This document shows positions 8,001 through 8,013 of a stretch of 8,013 bases of DNA, piece by piece. The DNA comes from an uncultured Alphaproteobacteria bacterium (lineage in GTDB: Bacteria; Pseudomonadota; Alphaproteobacteria; UBA3830): the NCBI GenBank assembly GCA_905233775.1, contig CAJOEB010000031.1, positions 1-8,013 of the forward strand, read 5' to 3'. Position numbers and translations under genes: made by a program. Under the pieces are notes generated by a model that saw only the letters and a program-made list of their open reading frames with translations, was not told where the DNA came from and did no database searches. The first letter of the stretch is position 1; every line of letters starts with the position of its first letter.

Positions 8001-8013
8001 ATGAGAAACTTAT
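8001..8013 (+). CDS. Possible start of a third gene, cut by window end
   Basis: An ATG at 8001 follows the helicase stop by 5 nt and is preceded by AAGG at 7994-7997, but the 3-nt spacing is short for a ribosome binding site. Only four codons (M R N L) are visible, so no product can be named. If real, it would extend the operon beyond two genes. Confidence 0.2.

Noticed and set aside
1..8013. CRISPR arrays, tRNA or rRNA genes, riboswitches
   Set aside because: No regularly spaced repeats, cloverleaf or rRNA-like segments were seen, and over 97 percent of the window is protein-coding.

Overview
The window is AT-rich DNA with Shine-Dalgarno-like sites (AAGGA, GGAG) and standard stop usage: TGA ends one gene and Trp is encoded by TGG. 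This best fits a low-GC Firmicute (Clostridia/Bacilli type), probably an accessory region near a mobile element. The taxon is an inference from composition, not from a marker gene.

Layout, all on the plus strand: (1) Positions 1-456 hold the 3' part of a small relaxase/mobilization-nuclease protein, whose start lies left of the window. It keeps the His-triad metal-binding motif but ends right after the nuclease core. (2) Positions 457-584 are a 128-bp intergenic segment. It carries a perfect 13-bp inverted repeat around an AT-rich 54-bp centre, two near-identical 14-mers spaced 20 bp apart, and a pair of tandem 10-mers. This is the only sizeable non-coding stretch and the likely control region of the next genes. 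(3) Positions 585-3293 encode a 902-aa protein with no recognised domain: a helical, charged N-terminal third followed by a long beta-rich part. (4) Positions 3274-7995 overlap it by 20 nt and encode a 1573-aa superfamily 2 DEAH helicase with several cysteine clusters and a C-terminal DUF1998/MrfA-type zinc domain. (5) The last 13 bases may open another gene.

The most informative reading is that genes 3 and 4 form a two-gene, translationally coupled unit. A large domain-less protein followed by a giant DUF1998 helicase is the layout of the Druantia type III anti-phage system (DruH-DruE). The helicase family assignment is firm. The Druantia assignment rests on size, order and architecture, and needs a profile search. 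In that model the 902-aa protein and the helicase act together on invading nucleic acid. The neighbouring relaxase remnant suggests that the module sits in or beside an integrative/mobilizable element.
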